Notes: generated from the sequence alone by a model not told the origin. Shown: positions 42,397 to 51,312, counted from the stretch's first letter. The stretch is DNA of 64,000 nt from Pseudomonas sp. Irchel s3b2 (GCF_900187445.1 NZ_FYEB01000008.1:1-64000); one strand, 5' to 3'. Numbers and translations are program-made.

Positions 42397-42873
42397 ATGA
42401 GTACATCCATTTGCCCTTGCGGCAGCGGCACGCTGCTCGATGCCTGCTGCGGCCATTACCATGCCGGCCATCCGGCCCCTAGCGCCGAAGTCTTGATGCG
42501 TTCGCGCTACAGTGCCTATGTACTGGGGCTGATCGACTATCTGGTGGCGACCACTCTGCCTGCGCAACAGCCCGGCCTGGATCGCCAGTCGATCAGCGAC
42601 TGGAGCGCCCAAAGCACCTGGCTCGGCCTGGAAGTGGAAAGCGCCGAGGTTTTCGGCGGTCAGCCGGAGCACGCTTTCGTCACCTTCACCGCTCGCTGGC
42701 ACGATAGCAGCGGCGAACACAGCCACCGCGAACGTTCGTCATTCGTGCAGAACGCCGGCCACTGGTATTTCATCGATCCCACCGTGCCGCTCAAGGCCGG
42801 GCGCAACGATGCGTGCCCGTGCGCCAGCGGGCAGAAGTTCAAGAAGTGTTGCGCGAGTTATTTCGGCGCTTGA
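42397..42873 (+). CDS. YchJ-family SEC-C zinc protein
   Basis: 158 residues from ATG 42397. A SEC-C-like zinc motif opens it (CPCGSGTLLDACCGHYH), the YchJ core follows (LMRSRYSAYVLGLIDYLVAT, with WLGLEVE), and a canonical SEC-C motif closes it (RNDACPCASGQKFKKCC). SEC-C binds zinc through three Cys plus Cys or His. Homologues include E. coli YchJ, of unknown function. It lies in a short plus-strand group with two lipoprotein/SEC-C genes. Confidence 0.9.
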   Translation: MSTSICPCGSGTLLDACCGHYHAGHPAPSAEVLMRSRYSAYVLGLIDYLVATTLPAQQPGLDRQSISDWSAQSTWLGLEVESAEVFGGQPEHAFVTFTARWHDSSGEHSHRERSSFVQNAGHWYFIDPTVPLKAGRNDACPCASGQKFKKCCASYFGA

Positions 42874-42906
42874 GGCTAGACTGGGGGCCTAGGGAGAAAC
42901 ACGACC

Positions 42907-43398
42907 ATGACCACCCGGCGACTTGCGCTCTATATGTTCACCTTGCTCCTGTTTTCAGGACTCGGCGGTTGTACGTCGTGGTTCGACTTTGACGACAATC
43001 TGCCGGATCCGCAGGTGCATCTGGTCAAGGTCGAGGTGGTCCGGGCCAAGCTGCTGGAGCAGAAATTCCTGCTGCATTTTCGCGTCGACAATCCCAACGA
43101 CCAAGACCTGACGGTGCGTGCCCTGGAATATCGCATTCACTTGGGGGACATGTTGCTGACTGAAGGCGAGCACGAACACTGGTTCACGATCGGCCCCAAA
43201 CGCAGTGCCTATTTCAAGGTACCGGTCCGCACCAACCTGTGGCCCAGGGTTCGAGACTTGGTGAAACTGCTGAAAAAACCCGACCAACCCATTCCCTATC
43301 GTCTGGAAGGTGAACTGGAAACCGGTATATTCATCGCGCACTACGTGCACCTGGCGCGCAATGGCGTGATAATCGCCGCCGATTTAATTCCGGAGTGA
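42907..43398 (+). CDS. LEA type-2 / WHy-domain lipoprotein
   Basis: 163 residues. Lipobox GLGGC (Cys22), then a WHy/LEA14-like beta-domain: VHLVKVEVVRAKLLEQKFLL, FRVDNPNDQDLTVRALEYRI, KRSAYFKVPVRTNLW-type segments. LEA2 lipoproteins are common in pseudomonads. Desiccation or envelope protection is suggested but unproven. GGGAGAAACACGACC precedes the ATG. It is followed, with slight spacing, by the His-rich SEC-C gene. Confidence 0.87.
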   Translation: MTTRRLALYMFTLLLFSGLGGCTSWFDFDDNLPDPQVHLVKVEVVRAKLLEQKFLLHFRVDNPNDQDLTVRALEYRIHLGDMLLTEGEHEHWFTIGPKRSAYFKVPVRTNLWPRVRDLVKLLKKPDQPIPYRLEGELETGIFIAHYVHLARNGVIIAADLIPE

Positions 43399-43403
43399 CC
43401 CCG

Positions 43404-43622
43404 ATGACCCAGCAACCTCATGTCCATGGCCCTGACTGCAACCACGATCATGACCATCACGACCATCACGACCATCATGATCACGACCATGGCCATGTCC
43501 ACGGCCCGAACTGCGGCCACGCCCACCAGGAACCGGTGCGCAACGCCCTGAAAGATGTCGGCCGCAACGACCCTTGCCCATGCGGCAACGGCAAGAAATT
43601 CAAGAAGTGCCACGGCGCATAA
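43404..43622 (+). CDS. His-rich SEC-C metal-binding protein
   Basis: 72 residues from ATG 43404 (GGAG eight bases upstream). The N-terminal part is a His/Asp repeat (HGPDCNHDHDHHDHHDHHDH, then DHGHVHGPNCGHAH) with around 17 His, and the C-terminus is a complete SEC-C motif (RNDPCPCGNGKKFKKC). Zinc or nickel binding is likely. The His tract could act as a metal store or a chaperone arm, which is inference. Its SEC-C end is nearly that of the YchJ-like protein 0.8 kb upstream. Confidence 0.85.
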   Translation: MTQQPHVHGPDCNHDHDHHDHHDHHDHDHGHVHGPNCGHAHQEPVRNALKDVGRNDPCPCGNGKKFKKCHGA

Positions 43623-43641
43623 CACGCTGACGCACCGCTCT

Positions 43642-43760
43642 GTAGGAGCGAGCGGTGCGGCGATCCGACTTGCCCGCGAAGAACGATGACGCGGTTTGTC
43701 TGAATGACCGCGGTGCCCCTTTTCGCGGGCAAGTCGGATCGCCGCATCGCTCGCTCCTAC
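43642..43760. repeat. Long-armed REP inverted pair
   Basis: 39-bp arms (43642-43680 and 43722-43760) match at 38 positions, with 41 nt between. The arms begin GTAGGAGCGAGCGGTGCGGC. The right arm supplies the TAG stop codon of the isochorismatase-like gene (43757-43759). Confidence 0.92.
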
Positions 43761-44305
43761 AAAATCTGCGCAGTGTTCACAACCGTCGCATATTCGCCAT
43801 GCAAATTACCCAGCGACATCGCATGTACTTCCTCGGCTGGATGGGCGTTACCGAAGAAATCCGCCTTGTCAAAGGTGAAACACGCATCCTGCGCAACCCA
43901 CGCTTCAAAACCCAGATTCCCGGCCGTTCGCGCCGTGGACTCCACTGAGTTGTGGGTCGCCACGCCAACGATGATCAACTGATCGATCCCCGCCTCGCGC
44001 AAACGCGCCTCCAGCCCCGTCGAGCAAAAGGCATCCGGCACCTGTTTCTGAATCAGCCACTCACCCATCGATGGTTGAAAACGCTCCTGAAACTCCACCC
44101 CCGATTGCTGTGGCCAAAACACTGAATCCGCTGAACGGGACAGATGCTGCACATGAACCACCAGCCGCCCGGTTCGGCGCCAATGCCCCAGTAATTCCAG
44201 GATGCGCTCTTCGGCCTGAGGATTGTTTCGGCGGCCCAACTTGGGATGCAGGATGCCTTTTTGTTGATCGATGATGATCAGCGCCGCGTTTGTCTTGAGC
44301 TCCAT
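43757..44305 (-). CDS. Isochorismatase-like hydrolase lacking the usual Cys
   Basis: 182 residues. ALIIIDQQKGIL carries the family Asp, and GVATHNSVESTARTAGNLGF is the segment that normally reads T-H-x-C-V-x-T with the nucleophilic Cys. Here the Cys position is Ser. The protein may be an isochorismatase-type (Cys-independent) enzyme or a changed one, so 'cysteine hydrolase' is not safe. ATG 44305 was chosen over the upstream 44371. The stop is embedded in a REP element. Confidence 0.83.
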   Translation of the reverse strand: MELKTNAALIIIDQQKGILHPKLGRRNNPQAEERILELLGHWRRTGRLVVHVQHLSRSADSVFWPQQSGVEFQERFQPSMGEWLIQKQVPDAFCSTGLEARLREAGIDQLIIVGVATHNSVESTARTAGNLGFEAWVAQDACFTFDKADFFGNAHPAEEVHAMSLGNLHGEYATVVNTAQIL

Positions 44306-44479
44306 GCCGACTTTTCTCCTGCCGGGGCATTGAATTCCCCGCACTTCAGCATCACCTCTTCCTAATGGCAAGCCATCAAACGCAAACAGGACGACCTGAT
44401 GCTCGCGGTCGCTGTCCGTACCTGACGATATCTCTTGAGCACTTCATTAATCCGCCTAAACCCTGAGGCCCTGCACTCT

Positions 44480-44590
44480 GATCGTTCCCATGCTCCGCGT
44501 GGGAATGCTTCAACGGACGCTCCGCGTTCGGCTCTGGATGTGACGCAGAGCGTCACGGGCTGCACTCCCACACAGAGCGTGGGAACGATC
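44480..44590. repeat. Composite palindromic repeat (second copy)
   Basis: Same nested-palindrome design as 24865-24971: outer GATCGTTCCCA/TGGGAACGATC halves, inner GACGCTCCGCGTTC and GACGCAGAGCGTC arms. It fills much of the 380-bp gap before the acylase gene, whose promoter must lie at 44590-44685. Confidence 0.85.
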
Positions 44591-44685
44591 AATAAAGAAA
44601 TAACCCCGCCGCCGCTTGCGCGGCCACCTCCTGCTCACTAACGTAGCGCCTTTATTGCGCCACCACCCCCCGCAGGAGCTTTGCC

Positions 44686-47136
44686 ATGGCCTCGCCAGCC
44701 CTTTCACATTTTCTTCCCCGGTTCGGCGTTGCCGCAGCAGTGGCCGGTGTTTTGAGCCTGACCGGTTGTCAGACCTGGAACACTCAGGACACCCTCCCGC
44801 CGACCTCTGGCGTGCAGCCGCTCAAGGGCTTGGCGCAGAATGTTTCGATTCGGCGCAATGCCATGGGCATGCCGCTGATCGAGAGCAACAGTTTCCACGA
44901 TGCGCTGTTCACCCTCGGCTACGTGCATGCCAGCGACCGCATCAGCCAGATGGTCACTCTGCGTTTGCTCGCCCAGGGTCGTCTGGCGGAGATGTCCGGT
45001 TCGGACTTGCTCGACGCGGACCGCTACATGCGTGCGGTCAATCTGAAGAAAAGCGCCGCTGAGCTGTACAAGGCCTCTTCGCCGCGCCTCAAGCGTTTCT
45101 TCGAAGTCTATGCCCGTGGGGTCAACGCCTATCTGTTCCGCTACCGCGACAAACTGCCTGCGGACCTCGCGGCCACTGGCTACAAGCCGGAATATTGGCA
45201 ACCGGAAGATTCGGCGCTGATTTTCTGCCTGTTGAATTTCAGTCAATCGGCGAACCTGCCGGAAGAGATTTCCTCGCTGATGCTGGCCCAGACCGTCAGT
45301 ACCGACAAGTTGGCGTGGCTTGCGCCGTCCGCCCCTGATGAAAAACTTCCGGTCGCTGAAGCCGAAAAACTTCAGGGCATCAAACTCAACGGGCAAATCC
45401 CGGGGCTGAGCGAGATCACCAAGGCCACCGGTCAACTGTCGGATCTGAACCTGCTGGGCGCCACGTCCTCGAACAACTGGGCGATCGCCCCGCAACGCAG
45501 TCGCAGCGGCAAAAGCCTATTGGCCAGCGATAGCCATGGACCGCTGGGCGTGCCGTCGCTGTTCAGTTACGTGCAGATTCGCGCGCCGAAATACCAGGCC
45601 TCCGGCGTGACCATTGCCGGGTTACCCATGGTGCTTGGTGGTTTTAACGGCAAAGTGGCGTGGAGCATGACCACGGTCATGGGCGACAACCAGGACCTGT
45701 TCCTGGAAAAAATCAAACGCCAGGGCAATGGCCTTTCCTACGAAGTGGGCGGCAAATGGCAACCGGCGATCGTGCGCAACGAAACCTACTTCGTCAAAGG
45801 CCAGCGGCCGATTCGCGAAGCGGTGTACGAAACCCGCCACGGGCCACTGCTCAACAGCGCCCAAAGTACCGCACTGGCGAATGGTTTCGGCCTGGCCTTG
45901 CAAACACCGAACTTCACCGACGATAAAACCCTGGACGCTTTTTTCGATCTGTCCCGAGCGCAGAGCGTCGAGAAAGCCTCGGACGCCAGCCGTGAAATAC
46001 GCGCCATCGCCCTGAATCTGGTGTTTGCCGATGCCAGCAACATCGGCTGGCAAGTCACCGGTCGCTACCCGAACCGTCGCGAAGGCGAAGGCTTGCTGCC
46101 GTCGCCGGGCTGGGAAGGTCGTTACGACTGGGACGGTTACGCCGACCCGATGCTCCATCCGTATGACCAGGACCCGGCTCAAGGCTGGCTCGGCACCGCC
46201 AACCAACGGGTCATTCCCCATGGCTACGGCATGCAGCTGTCCAATTCCTGGTCGGCACCGGAGCGCGGCGAACGCATGGCCGAACTGGCGGCTGTGGGCA
46301 AACACGACACACGTAGCCTGATCGCCATGCAATACGATCAGTCCACCACCTTTGCCGCCAAGCTGAAGAAAATGTTTGGAGCGCCGGGCATGGCTCAGCC
46401 ACTCAAACAGGCCATCGAAGCGCTGCCGGAGGCTGATCGCGGCAAGGCTCGCGAGGCTTACACGCGCTTGATGGCTTTCGACGGCAAACTCAGCCCGACC
46501 TCCGCCGACGCGGCGATTTACGAGCTGTTCCTGCAGGAAAGCACTAAGCAGATTTTCCTCGACGAACTCGGCCCGCAAAGCACCCCGGCGTGGAAAGCCT
46601 TTATCGCCAATGGCAAGTTGTCTTACGCGGCTCAGGCCGATCATCTGCTGGGCCGTGAGGACAGTCCGTTCTGGGACGACCTGCGCACACCGCAGAAAGA
46701 AGATAAGCCGGTGATCCTCGCTCGCAGCCTGGCAGCGGCGATCAGCGCGGGTGACAGCCAGTTGGGTGGCGATCACAAAGCCTGGCAGTGGGGCAAACTG
46801 CACCGTTATGAGTGGAAAAACGCCAGTGGCCAGACCGTGCGCGGTCCTCTGGCGGCCGGCGGCGACCACACCACACTCAACACTGCCGCGTTCACCTGGG
46901 GTCAGGACTTCAACACCACGCTCGCACCGGCCATGCGCTTTATCGTCGATTTCGGCCAGGCCGAACCGCTGATGGGCCAGAACGGTACCGGCCAGTCCGG
47001 CAACCCGGCCAGCCCGCACTATCTCGATAGCGTCGATCCATGGCTCAAGGGGCAATACATGAGCCTGCCGATGCAGCCGCAGAACTTTGACAAGGTGTAT
47101 GGCAAGACGCGGTTGACGCTGACGCCTGGCAAGTGA
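44686..47136 (+). CDS. Penicillin acylase-family lipoprotein (possible AHL acylase)
   Basis: 816 residues. N-terminal signal with lipobox SLTGC (Cys28), then the Ntn-hydrolase alpha/beta precursor layout: alpha-chain region, autocleavage at the Ser of GATSSNNWAI (about residue 264), and a beta-chain with SWSAPERGERMAELA and ASPHYLDSVDPWLKGQYMSL. Ser-Asn-Asn-Trp is the mature beta-chain start of penicillin/AHL acylases. The substrate (beta-lactam, acyl-homoserine lactone, other amide) cannot be told. The lipoprotein anchor suggests the envelope. AGGAG precedes the ATG. Confidence 0.88.
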   Translation: MASPALSHFLPRFGVAAAVAGVLSLTGCQTWNTQDTLPPTSGVQPLKGLAQNVSIRRNAMGMPLIESNSFHDALFTLGYVHASDRISQMVTLRLLAQGRLAEMSGSDLLDADRYMRAVNLKKSAAELYKASSPRLKRFFEVYARGVNAYLFRYRDKLPADLAATGYKPEYWQPEDSALIFCLLNFSQSANLPEEISSLMLAQTVSTDKLAWLAPSAPDEKLPVAEAEKLQGIKLNGQIPGLSEITKATGQLSDLNLLGATSSNNWAIAPQRSRSGKSLLASDSHGPLGVPSLFSYVQIRAPKYQASGVTIAGLPMVLGGFNGKVAWSMTTVMGDNQDLFLEKIKRQGNGLSYEVGGKWQPAIVRNETYFVKGQRPIREAVYETRHGPLLNSAQSTALANGFGLALQTPNFTDDKTLDAFFDLSRAQSVEKASDASREIRAIALNLVFADASNIGWQVTGRYPNRREGEGLLPSPGWEGRYDWDGYADPMLHPYDQDPAQGWLGTANQRVIPHGYGMQLSNSWSAPERGERMAELAAVGKHDTRSLIAMQYDQSTTFAAKLKKMFGAPGMAQPLKQAIEALPEADRGKAREAYTRLMAFDGKLSPTSADAAIYELFLQESTKQIFLDELGPQSTPAWKAFIANGKLSYAAQADHLLGREDSPFWDDLRTPQKEDKPVILARSLAAAISAGDSQLGGDHKAWQWGKLHRYEWKNASGQTVRGPLAAGGDHTTLNTAAFTWGQDFNTTLAPAMRFIVDFGQAEPLMGQNGTGQSGNPASPHYLDSVDPWLKGQYMSLPMQPQNFDKVYGKTRLTLTPGK

Positions 47137-47201
47137 CCTCGAGAGGGATCGGGCTTGCTCGCGAAAGCATGCTGCCGGTCCCCTTGATGCTGGAAATCCA
47201 T

Positions 47202-47322
47202 TGTGGCGAGGGAGCTTGCTCCCGCTCGGCTGCGAAGCAGTCGCCGGTGCTCTATCTGGATTCCCGCGGTGGCAGATTCGGGGCCGCTGCGCGCCCCAGC
47301 GGGAGCAAGCTCCCTCGCCACA
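47202..47322. repeat. REP-like inverted pair, second family
   Basis: TGTGGCGAGGGAGCTTGCTC and inverted GAGCAAGCTCCCTCGCCACA arms (at least 25 bp) with a 70-bp spacer. The sequence differs from the GTAGGAGC type, so it belongs to another REP family. Confidence 0.88.
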
Positions 47323-47467
47323 AGTGCGATGTTCCTCTCTAAAAACCTTAACTGGCTTGCTTGCGAATGCGGCCTGATTAACGCCTCCATTTTTCCTTGA
47401 AAATAAATAGAACTTCTCGCTTCGCGTAAACCTCCTAGCTAACAGGCCAATCCATTCTGGTAACAAT

Positions 47468-48499
47468 ATGGACCTTGTTATCGCTCGTCCTGAAGGTTTG
47501 TACTGCCCGCCCGGGGATTTCTATATCGACCCATGGCAGCCGGTCGAACGCTCGGTAATCACTCATGCCCACAGCGACCATGCTCGCCGTGGCAATCAAC
47601 ATTATCTGGCGGCGGCACCGGGTGCAGGCATTCTGCGTGCGCGCCTGGGCCAGGACATCAATCTGCAACCCTTGCCCTATGGCGAGCCGTTGCTGCACCG
47701 CGGCGTAAAACTGAGTTTCCACCCTGCGGGCCATGTACTCGGCTCGGCCCAGATACGGCTGGAATACGGCGGTGAGGTCTGGGTCGCCTCGGGGGATTAC
47801 AAGACCGAGCCCGACGGCACCTGTGCGCCATTCGAGCCGGTGCGCTGTCACACGTTCATCACGGAATCGACGTTCGGCCTGCCGATTTACCGCTGGCAAT
47901 CCCAGACGCAAATCTTTGCCGAGATCAATCAGTGGTGGCAGACCAACGCCGCAGTCGACAAAACCAGCGTGCTGCTCTGCTACGCCTTCGGCAAGGCGCA
48001 GCGGATTCTCCACGGCATCGATGCCAGCCTCGGCCCCATTCTGGTACATGGCGCGGTTGAACCCATCAATCGGATTTATCGCGAGAGCGGCATTTATATA
48101 CCGCCAACGATCTATTCCGGTGCAGTAAAAAAACATGACCCGATGATGCGCAAGGCCTTGGTCCTCGCACCACCTTCGGCTGGTGCCAGCCCTTGGGTAC
48201 GGCGTTTCGGTGACTACAGCGATGGCTTCGCCAGCGGTTGGATGCGCTTGCGCGGGACACGGCGGCGGCGCGGCGTGGACCGCGGTTTCGTGCTGTCCGA
48301 TCACGCCGACTGGCCCGGCCTGCTCTGGGCCATCGAACAAACCGGAGCCGAACGCGTGATCGTCACCCATGGTTCGATTGGAGTACTGGTTCGCCATCTA
48401 CGCGAACTAGGCCTCGATGCCATGAGTTTCAGCACCGAATACGGCGATGATGAAGACACCACCGTCCTCGAACCCGAGCGCGCCGAGGTGCTGGCATGA
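47468..48499 (+). CDS. Ligase-associated exonuclease (metallo-beta-lactamase fold)
   Basis: 343 residues with the MBL signature THAHSDHARRG (HxHxDH, about residue 36), GHVLGSAQIRLEYGG, SGDYKTEPDGT, and a late SDHADWPGLLWAIE. It belongs to the CPSF/YSH1-like (COG1236) exonucleases encoded next to ATP-dependent DNA ligases in the ligase-associated DNA damage response cluster. Its stop overlaps the ligase start by four bases (ATGA). The helicase and PdeM genes of this cluster are not in the window. Confidence 0.92.
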   Translation: MDLVIARPEGLYCPPGDFYIDPWQPVERSVITHAHSDHARRGNQHYLAAAPGAGILRARLGQDINLQPLPYGEPLLHRGVKLSFHPAGHVLGSAQIRLEYGGEVWVASGDYKTEPDGTCAPFEPVRCHTFITESTFGLPIYRWQSQTQIFAEINQWWQTNAAVDKTSVLLCYAFGKAQRILHGIDASLGPILVHGAVEPINRIYRESGIYIPPTIYSGAVKKHDPMMRKALVLAPPSAGASPWVRRFGDYSDGFASGWMRLRGTRRRRGVDRGFVLSDHADWPGLLWAIEQTGAERVIVTHGSIGVLVRHLRELGLDAMSFSTEYGDDEDTTVLEPERAEVLA

Positions 48500-50184
48500 A
48501 AGCCTTCGCCGACTTGTATGCCGAACTCGATGCCACCACCTCAAGCAACGCCAAACTGGCGGCGATGCAGAGCTATTTCGCCCAAGCCTCGCCCGAAGAT
48601 GCCGCCTGGGCGGTGTACTTTCTGTCCGGTGGGCGACCTCGGCAATTGGTGCCGGTACGAATGCTGCGGGAAATGGCCACAGCGTTTTCCGGGCTCTCGC
48701 CCTGGTTGTTCGAAGAAAGTTATCAGGCCGTTGGTGATCTGGCGGAAACCATCTCGCTGGTGCTGCCTGAAACGCACCACACCTCTACCGACGGGCTGGC
48801 GGTGTGGATTGAAGACAAACTGCTGCCGCTGCGTAACGCGCCCCCGCAGACCCTCGCCGAATGCTTGCCGGCCCTGTGGGCGCAACTGGATCGTCAGAGT
48901 CTGATGCTGTGCATCAAATTGATCACCGGCAGTTTCCGCGTCGGGGTTTCCAAATTGCTGGTCACCCGCGCCCTGGCGGCGATGGCCGGGCTCGACAGCA
49001 AACGCGTGGCCCAGCGGCTGGTGGGTTACACCGATCTGTCTAATCGCCCGAGCGCCGCCAGTTACCTGAAGCTGATCGCCGCCGAATCACCCAATGAGCA
49101 TGCCCAACGGGGTGGCCAGCCGTACCCGTTTTTCCTCGCCCATGCGTTGTCGCACCCAGTCGAACAGTTCGAAGCCCTGCTCGGTCCGGCCAGCCAATGG
49201 CAAGTGGAATGGAAGTGGGACGGCATCCGCGCTCAAGTGGTCAAGCGCGACGGGCGCTTGTGGATCTGGTCGCGTGGTGAAGAACTGGTGAGCGAACGCT
49301 TTCCCGAACTGGACAGCCTGGTTCACGACTTACCCGACGGCACGGTGATCGATGGTGAAATCGTCGCCTGGAAAGCTGCACAACCGGGTACCAAAGACGC
49401 CTTCGAGCCGCAATCGCCGTCGTCACCCGCCGTGCAACCCTTCGCCCTGTTGCAACAGCGGATCGGCCGTAGAACGCTGAGCAAGAAAATCCTCGATGAA
49501 GTGCCCGTGGTCATCCTGGCCTATGACCTGCTGGAATGGCAGGGTGAAGATTGGCGTAACCAGACTCAGGCCACGCGCCGCAGTCAGTTGGAGCAACTCA
49601 TCCTCACCTGCGCAAACCCGGTGTTACTGAGCTCGCCGGTGCTGACCGGCGAAGACTGGTTCGACCTCGCCCGCCAACGGGAAGCCTCCCGCAGGCTGGG
49701 CGTCGAAGGCATGATGCTCAAGGCCCGCGATGCGCTGTATGGCGTCGGGCGGACCAAGGACATGGGCGTGTGGTGGAAATGGAAAGTCGACCCGTTCAGT
49801 GTCGATGCGGTGCTGATCTATGCCCAGCAGGGTCATGGCCGCCGGGCCAGTCTCTACACTGATTACACCTTCGCCGTGTGGGACGGCCCACCCTCTGCCC
49901 GCGAGCGAACGCTGGTGCCTTTCGCCAAGGCTTATTCCGGGTTGACTGACGAAGAAATGCGGCAGGTCGATAGCATCGTACGCAAGACCACGGTGGAAAA
50001 ATTCGGACCGGTGAGTAGTGTGAAGCCGACCCTGGTGTTTGAGCTGGGGTTCGAGGGCATTGCCCTGTCGAAACGGCACAAGAGCGGCATTGCGGTGCGG
50101 TTTCCGAGGATGCTGCGTTGGCGGCAGGACAAGTCGGTGGAGGAAGCTGACAGCTTGGCGACGTTGCAGGATTTGCTTACCTGA
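48496..50184 (+). CDS. ATP-dependent DNA ligase (LigB-clade)
   Basis: 562 residues: an N-terminal ligase domain (about 1-180, LITGSFRVGVSKLLVTRALA), then the nucleotidyltransferase core with adenylation motif EWKWDGIRAQVV (Lys about 236), motif III-like WSRGEELVSERFPE, DGTVIDGEIVAWKA, then the OB domain (KWKVDPFSVDAVLIYAQQGH). It seals nicks using ATP. It is coupled to the exonuclease gene upstream by a four-base overlap. A REP pair follows instead of the helicase gene expected in the full cluster. Confidence 0.93.
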   Translation: MKAFADLYAELDATTSSNAKLAAMQSYFAQASPEDAAWAVYFLSGGRPRQLVPVRMLREMATAFSGLSPWLFEESYQAVGDLAETISLVLPETHHTSTDGLAVWIEDKLLPLRNAPPQTLAECLPALWAQLDRQSLMLCIKLITGSFRVGVSKLLVTRALAAMAGLDSKRVAQRLVGYTDLSNRPSAASYLKLIAAESPNEHAQRGGQPYPFFLAHALSHPVEQFEALLGPASQWQVEWKWDGIRAQVVKRDGRLWIWSRGEELVSERFPELDSLVHDLPDGTVIDGEIVAWKAAQPGTKDAFEPQSPSSPAVQPFALLQQRIGRRTLSKKILDEVPVVILAYDLLEWQGEDWRNQTQATRRSQLEQLILTCANPVLLSSPVLTGEDWFDLARQREASRRLGVEGMMLKARDALYGVGRTKDMGVWWKWKVDPFSVDAVLIYAQQGHGRRASLYTDYTFAVWDGPPSARERTLVPFAKAYSGLTDEEMRQVDSIVRKTTVEKFGPVSSVKPTLVFELGFEGIALSKRHKSGIAVRFPRMLRWRQDKSVEEADSLATLQDLLT

Positions 50185-50220
50185 ACTGATTTCTGTAGAT
50201 CGCAGTTGGCGAAGCCTGCT

Positions 50221-50296
50221 CTGTAGGAGCGAGGCTTGCCCGCGAAGGCGTCCTCAAGTACGCGAAAAGCTTCGCGGGCAAGCCTCGCTCCTACAG
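50221..50296. repeat. REP inverted pair (REPIN)
   Basis: Perfect 27-bp arms (50221-50247, 50270-50296) beginning CTGTAGGAGCGAGGCTTGCC, with 22 nt between. It occupies the first part of the 345-bp gap before aotJ. Confidence 0.92.
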
Positions 50297-50434
50297 AGCA
50301 GATTGGGCATTAGAGGTGAGCCCCTCACCACATTGCGCACTGCCCTGGCGCAAGGATCTGTCGATGCCCATTTTCGTGCACAGATCGCGCTTTGCCACTT
50401 CTTGTATTACCTTTTAAACGCTTGTTCGGCACTC

Positions 50435-50450
50435 TGGTTCGGAAATTGCT
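50435..50450 (+). promoter_or_regulatory. Candidate sigma-54 promoter of aotJ
   Basis: TGGTTCGGAAATTGCT has GG and GC exactly 10 bp apart, the -24/-12 spacing, about 80 nt before the ATG. It differs from the consensus TGGCAC at three bases. Nitrogen control of amino acid uptake would make sense, but the match is only partial. Confidence 0.35.
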
Positions 50451-50529
50451 ACTTTTAATAGGTCTTACGCTTTCCAGTAACAGTACTTCTGCGCCACAAG
50501 CGCTCATATTGGTTCTTAGGGATTGAATA

Positions 50530-51312
50530 ATGAAAAAAGCATTGCTGACCCTTTCTGCACTGGCGTTGTGCATGGCTGCCGGCTCCGCGCTGGCCAAGGA
50601 ATACAAAGAATTGCGTTTTGGCGTTGACCCTTCTTACGCGCCGTTCGAGTCCAAAGCAGCCGATGGCAGCCTGGTAGGCTTCGACATCGATCTGGGCAAT
50701 GCAATCTGCGCCGAGCTGAAGGTCAAGTGCAAATGGGTCGAAAGCGATTTCGACGGTATGATTCCGGGCCTCAAGGCCAATAAATTCGACGGTGTGATCT
50801 CTTCGATGACCGTCACCCCGGCCCGCGAAAAAGTCATCGACTTCTCCGACGAGCTGTTCTCCGGCCCAACCGCTTATGTATTCAAGAAAGGTTCCGGCCT
50901 GAGCGAAGATGTCGCGTCGCTGAAGGGCAAGACCGTAGGCTACGAGCAAGGCACCATCCAGGAAGCCTACGCCAAGGCCGTGCTGGACAAGGCTGGCGTG
51001 AAAACCCAGGCCTATCAGAACCAGGATCAGGTGTATTCCGATCTGACTTCCGGCCGTCTCGACGCAGCGATCCAGGACATGTTGCAAGCCGAACTGGGCT
51101 TCTTGAAGTCGCCAAAAGGCGCCGATTACGAAGTCAGCAAGCCAGTCGACAGCGAATTGCTGCCCGCTAAAACAGCTATCGGTATCTCTAAAGGTAACAA
51201 AGACCTCAAAGAACTTTTGAATAAAGGTATCAAAGCGTTACACGACGATGGCACCTACGCCACCATTCAGAAGAAACACTTTGGTGACCTGAATCTGTAC
51301 AGCGGCAAATAA
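50530..51312 (+). CDS. aotJ: Arginine/ornithine-binding periplasmic protein AotJ
   Basis: 260 residues with a signal peptide (KKALLTLSALALCMAAGSALA) and the family 3 solute-binding fold: LRFGVDPSYAPFESKAADGS, GFDIDLGNAICAELKVKCKW, DGMIPGLKANKFDGVISSMT, EQGTIQEAYAKAVL. Closest known type is LAO/HisJ/AotJ. It delivers Arg/Orn to the AotQM-P permease. The terminator hairpin after it likely keeps its level above that of the permease. Confidence 0.93.
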   Translation: MKKALLTLSALALCMAAGSALAKEYKELRFGVDPSYAPFESKAADGSLVGFDIDLGNAICAELKVKCKWVESDFDGMIPGLKANKFDGVISSMTVTPAREKVIDFSDELFSGPTAYVFKKGSGLSEDVASLKGKTVGYEQGTIQEAYAKAVLDKAGVKTQAYQNQDQVYSDLTSGRLDAAIQDMLQAELGFLKSPKGADYEVSKPVDSELLPAKTAIGISKGNKDLKELLNKGIKALHDDGTYATIQKKHFGDLNLYSGK

